Source: Bathymodiolus brooksi (Eukaryota; Mollusca; Bivalvia; Mytilida; Modiolidae). From it: 64,000 nt of DNA. The notes under the pieces are model-generated. The model saw nothing but the letters and a program-made list of their open reading frames with translations, did not search any database and was not told where the DNA came from. The position numbers were made by a program, and so were the translations under genes. Where the stretch lies: the NCBI GenBank assembly GCA_963680875.1, contig OY804585.1:48345085-48409084 (forward strand), given 5' to 3'. Positions 61,892 through 64,000 of the stretch are shown piece after piece (position 1 is the first letter of the stretch; every line of letters begins with the position of its first letter).

Positions 61892-64000
61892 ATGAATAAC
61901 GAAGTTAACGACAACATACCGGCTAGGACGTCACCCGGGTTAACAAGGTCCTCATTTGCTACTACACGGAACAGGGTAGCAAATGATATATGCGTTCCAC
62001 GGAATATCCTACGGGATACCCCCGATTTGTCTTACGTTCAGCCAGAGGGTAATTATTATTTCAAAACTTCAGATTCGTATCAAATTTTAAAATCTTGTTC
62101 TATTAATATTTCGGACTGTCTTAAATCTCCAGGTACTTGTGACTCTTCTCCATGCATTACTACTTGCAAAATAAAAACTGACAAAGATAATACTTGTAAA
62201 ACATGCGTCATGCTAATAACTTCTCCTGAATTTACAAGTAATTTAACTGGAAAAACGTACTACACCAAATCTTTTGAACCTCTGGACTGTTCTACTAAAA
62301 ATGTCATTTACGGTATAGAATGTACACTCTGTGGACTTTTGTATGTTGGTGAAACTCGTCAAACATTGCGAAGTAGGATGAGCCAACATCGATATGATGC
62401 AAAAGATCCCAAATACAGGATTTTGTATAATCATTTCAATCAACCGGGTCATGACCGCTGTTTGACGATGAAAGTTCAAATCATCGAGAAGATTTACCAT
62501 TATACAAACAGTCCTAATCTTAGTACACCTTACCGCACCGATAGAGAGTTGTTCTGGATAAAAGAATTAGGCACTGCAATGCCTTACGGTTGCAATGATA
62601 ACATCAAAGGAGTGGGAAATTTGTCAAGTCCTGGATGCAACGAAATCAACGTGATGAGCCTTTTTAATACTATTCCAAGAACTAAACGTAGCCATGGTCA
62701 TAAAAGAATTCAACATCCTAATGTTAAAAAGTCCTCTAAACCAAGAACGTTACAAGATACCTTTAATGATTTACTTTCTAATATACAGAAACCTCTTGGA
62801 ATTCATCATATACGTACAATCTTATTTTCACTACCTGTAAACTACCTCAAAGATCTTAGGGATTTTGGACTTGACAAAGGAGGTGTAGATCCTTTTTCTC
62901 CTAAGTACAGATTGTCTAGTATTATATGTGACGTGGCGTCCTTTCGTCTTTTTAAACCAGTTCGATCTGAACCTCTTCATGATAACAACAGAAAATTCCT
63001 CCATATTCCGTTTGCTAACAAAGGAATCGATGCTATTAACATCAGCAACATTCTTAATAGAAAAGAGGTCGTAAAAGAAAGTCCACCATATTTCAAAAAT
63101 CAATCTGTTCCCATTGTCTCCTATAGCTACACTAACAGCATTGGCCGTAAAATTTTCAACTACAAAGAAGCATTGCAAGATATTAACATAGAAGAGTACT
63201 TTAAGAACCCTCTGACTTGTGACTGCTCCCACTTTCCTTGTCAATACAACCCATCTGGACATGTAATCACTGGTGATCTGAATATCATTCAACATGAGAG
63301 TGTCCGAAAGGTGATTTCTCATGGTCCTAAATTCAGAGAACCTCAACACATCAATTGGAAACATAATTTCAAGATAATTATGGATGCTGTTGAAGATTAT
63401 GCCAGAAGGTGGATAAAGAGAGAAGTAGACCAAGATCCTGAGTTAGAGTCCTTGTCAGACTGGGTTAGAACAATTAGGTCTCTAGTACAAGGTCGGATTC
63501 ACAAACTCAAAAATTATGTTAATAGTCAACCTAAGTCTGTATTTAAAGACCAAGAAGCTGTTAAGTGTCTTTCCTCTCTTCATGACAAATATGTTATCGT
63601 TCCTGCGGACAAGGCTTCCAACACTATCGTGTTTGTATGTAAATCATATTACTTCGAATGCCTAATCAAGGAATTAGGCATAAATAGCAACACCTCTAGT
63701 AATACCACATACAAACCAACTTCGTTCGACAAAGATGAAATCCTAGCTAACCACAGATCATTCATGACCTCTATAAACATTCCCTCGGGTAAAGAGTCTG
63801 AGGATTTACCCTATTTATATTGGATACCTAAACTCCATAAGACACCATACAAAGAAAGGTACATAGCGGGATCATCAACTTGTTCGACGAAAGAATTGTA
63901 TATTCACCTGACAAAGATTCTGTCTGCAGTAAAAGAGGGACAACAGAAATATTGTGAAACTGTTTACTCGCGTAGTGGCATAAATCACATGTGGATTTTG
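61892..64000 (+). CDS. Naiad-type Penelope-like polyprotein: N-terminal GIY-YIG endonuclease, then reverse transcriptase (partial)
   Basis: The frame is open for 703 codons and runs off the window. ATG at 61,892 is the first Met after an in-frame TAA at 61,883. Residues 67-106 are Cys-rich (ending TCKTC). The GIY-YIG nuclease spans about 137-225: NVIYGIEC (138-140 stands for GIY), YVGET (151-155), Arg162, His166, HFNQPGH (181-187), and RELFWI with the likely catalytic Glu219. Cys144/Cys147 with His residues match the CCHH feature of Penelope-like endonucleases. A linker holds TCDCSHFPC, with CxC at 443-445. The reverse transcriptase begins at about 566 (KYVIVPADKAS) and continues with YWIPKLHKTPYKERYIAG (643-660). 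The catalytic YxDD motif would lie beyond the window. The domain order nuclease-CxC-RT is that described for Naiad elements. Canonical Penelope elements have the nuclease at the C-terminus. The protein would copy and insert its own RNA. No in-frame stop or TGA is seen, so it may be intact. Confidence 0.88.
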   Translation, partial: MNNEVNDNIPARTSPGLTRSSFATTRNRVANDICVPRNILRDTPDLSYVQPEGNYYFKTSDSYQILKSCSINISDCLKSPGTCDSSPCITTCKIKTDKDNTCKTCVMLITSPEFTSNLTGKTYYTKSFEPLDCSTKNVIYGIECTLCGLLYVGETRQTLRSRMSQHRYDAKDPKYRILYNHFNQPGHDRCLTMKVQIIEKIYHYTNSPNLSTPYRTDRELFWIKELGTAMPYGCNDNIKGVGNLSSPGCNEINVMSLFNTIPRTKRSHGHKRIQHPNVKKSSKPRTLQDTFNDLLSNIQKPLGIHHIRTILFSLPVNYLKDLRDFGLDKGGVDPFSPKYRLSSIICDVASFRLFKPVRSEPLHDNNRKFLHIPFANKGIDAINISNILNRKEVVKESPPYFKNQSVPIVSYSYTNSIGRKIFNYKEALQDINIEEYFKNPLTCDCSHFPCQYNPSGHVITGDLNIIQHESVRKVISHGPKFREPQHINWKHNFKIIMDAVEDYARRWIKREVDQDPELESLSDWVRTIRSLVQGRIHKLKNYVNSQPKSVFKDQEAVKCLSSLHDKYVIVPADKASNTIVFVCKSYYFECLIKELGINSNTSSNTTYKPTSFDKDEILANHRSFMTSINIPSGKESEDLPYLYWIPKLHKTPYKERYIAGSSTCSTKELYIHLTKILSAVKEGQQKYCETVYSRSGINHMWIL

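Larger units (their letters stand above)
61415..64000 (+). mobile_element. Penelope-like retroelement (Naiad-type), left part
   Basis: It comprises an upstream repeat (61,415-61,807), a short leader (61,808-61,891) and a long open frame that continues past the window end. The upstream repeat is found inverted at 49,924-50,318, as expected for a pseudo-LTR or a shared terminal region. The element's left end abuts the truncated LINE, suggesting it inserted into that LINE or that both were joined by a rearrangement. Confidence 0.75.

Noticed and set aside
62243..62500. 85-codon minus-strand frame
   Set aside because: It is antisense to the GIY-YIG domain coding region and has no family signal.
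62831..63433. 200-codon minus-strand frame
   Set aside because: It lies antisense to the Penelope-like coding frame, which has clear domains. The antisense frame has none.

Overview
This window looks like repeat-dominated, gene-poor nuclear DNA from a bivalve mollusc, most probably a marine mussel of the Mytilus type. The host guess rests on dispersed repeats I recognise from memory in mussel and other bivalve DNA: a V-core SINE, a second tRNA-headed SINE, a family starting near 'GGTGCCACTAGTGGAGCAGG', and the sequence just upstream of the retroelement at the right end. No database search was possible, so the species is an inference. I find no convincing host protein gene.

Layout. (1) Positions 1-20,018 are one tandem array of a 51-bp unit, about 389 visible copies. 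It runs off the left edge and is broken by a 200-bp run of N at 10,541-10,740. (2) 20,019-23,374 is AT-rich sequence with SINE and other repeat pieces. (3) 23,375-47,000 is a second array with a 27-bp unit, about 875 copies, built from large nested duplications. (4) 47,001-57,320 is non-coding sequence with SINEs, two foldback hairpins, a nested SINE insertion with a target-site duplication, and copies of a Penelope-element-like repeat. (5) 57,321-59,054 is a third array with a 31-bp unit, about 56 copies. (6) 59,055-61,414 holds dispersed repeats and the decayed 3' end of a minus-strand LINE. (7) 61,415-64,000 is the left part of a Penelope-like retroelement. Its reading frame is open from 61,892 to the window end (703 codons, no stop).

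The only convincing coding sequence is that retroelement. It has a GIY-YIG endonuclease domain at the N-terminal end, then a CxC linker, then the start of a reverse transcriptase. This permuted order is the hallmark of the Naiad group of Penelope-like elements.

The very long open frames in the 51-bp and 27-bp arrays (up to 1,882 codons) follow from unit lengths that are multiples of three and lack stops in several frames. They are not annotated as genes. Within the 27-bp array a block of about 8.15 kb is followed at once by a near-identical 6.63-kb copy. The size difference, 1,511 bp, equals two smaller duplications (971 + 540 bp) seen only in the longer copy, so the order of events can be partly read from the sequence.
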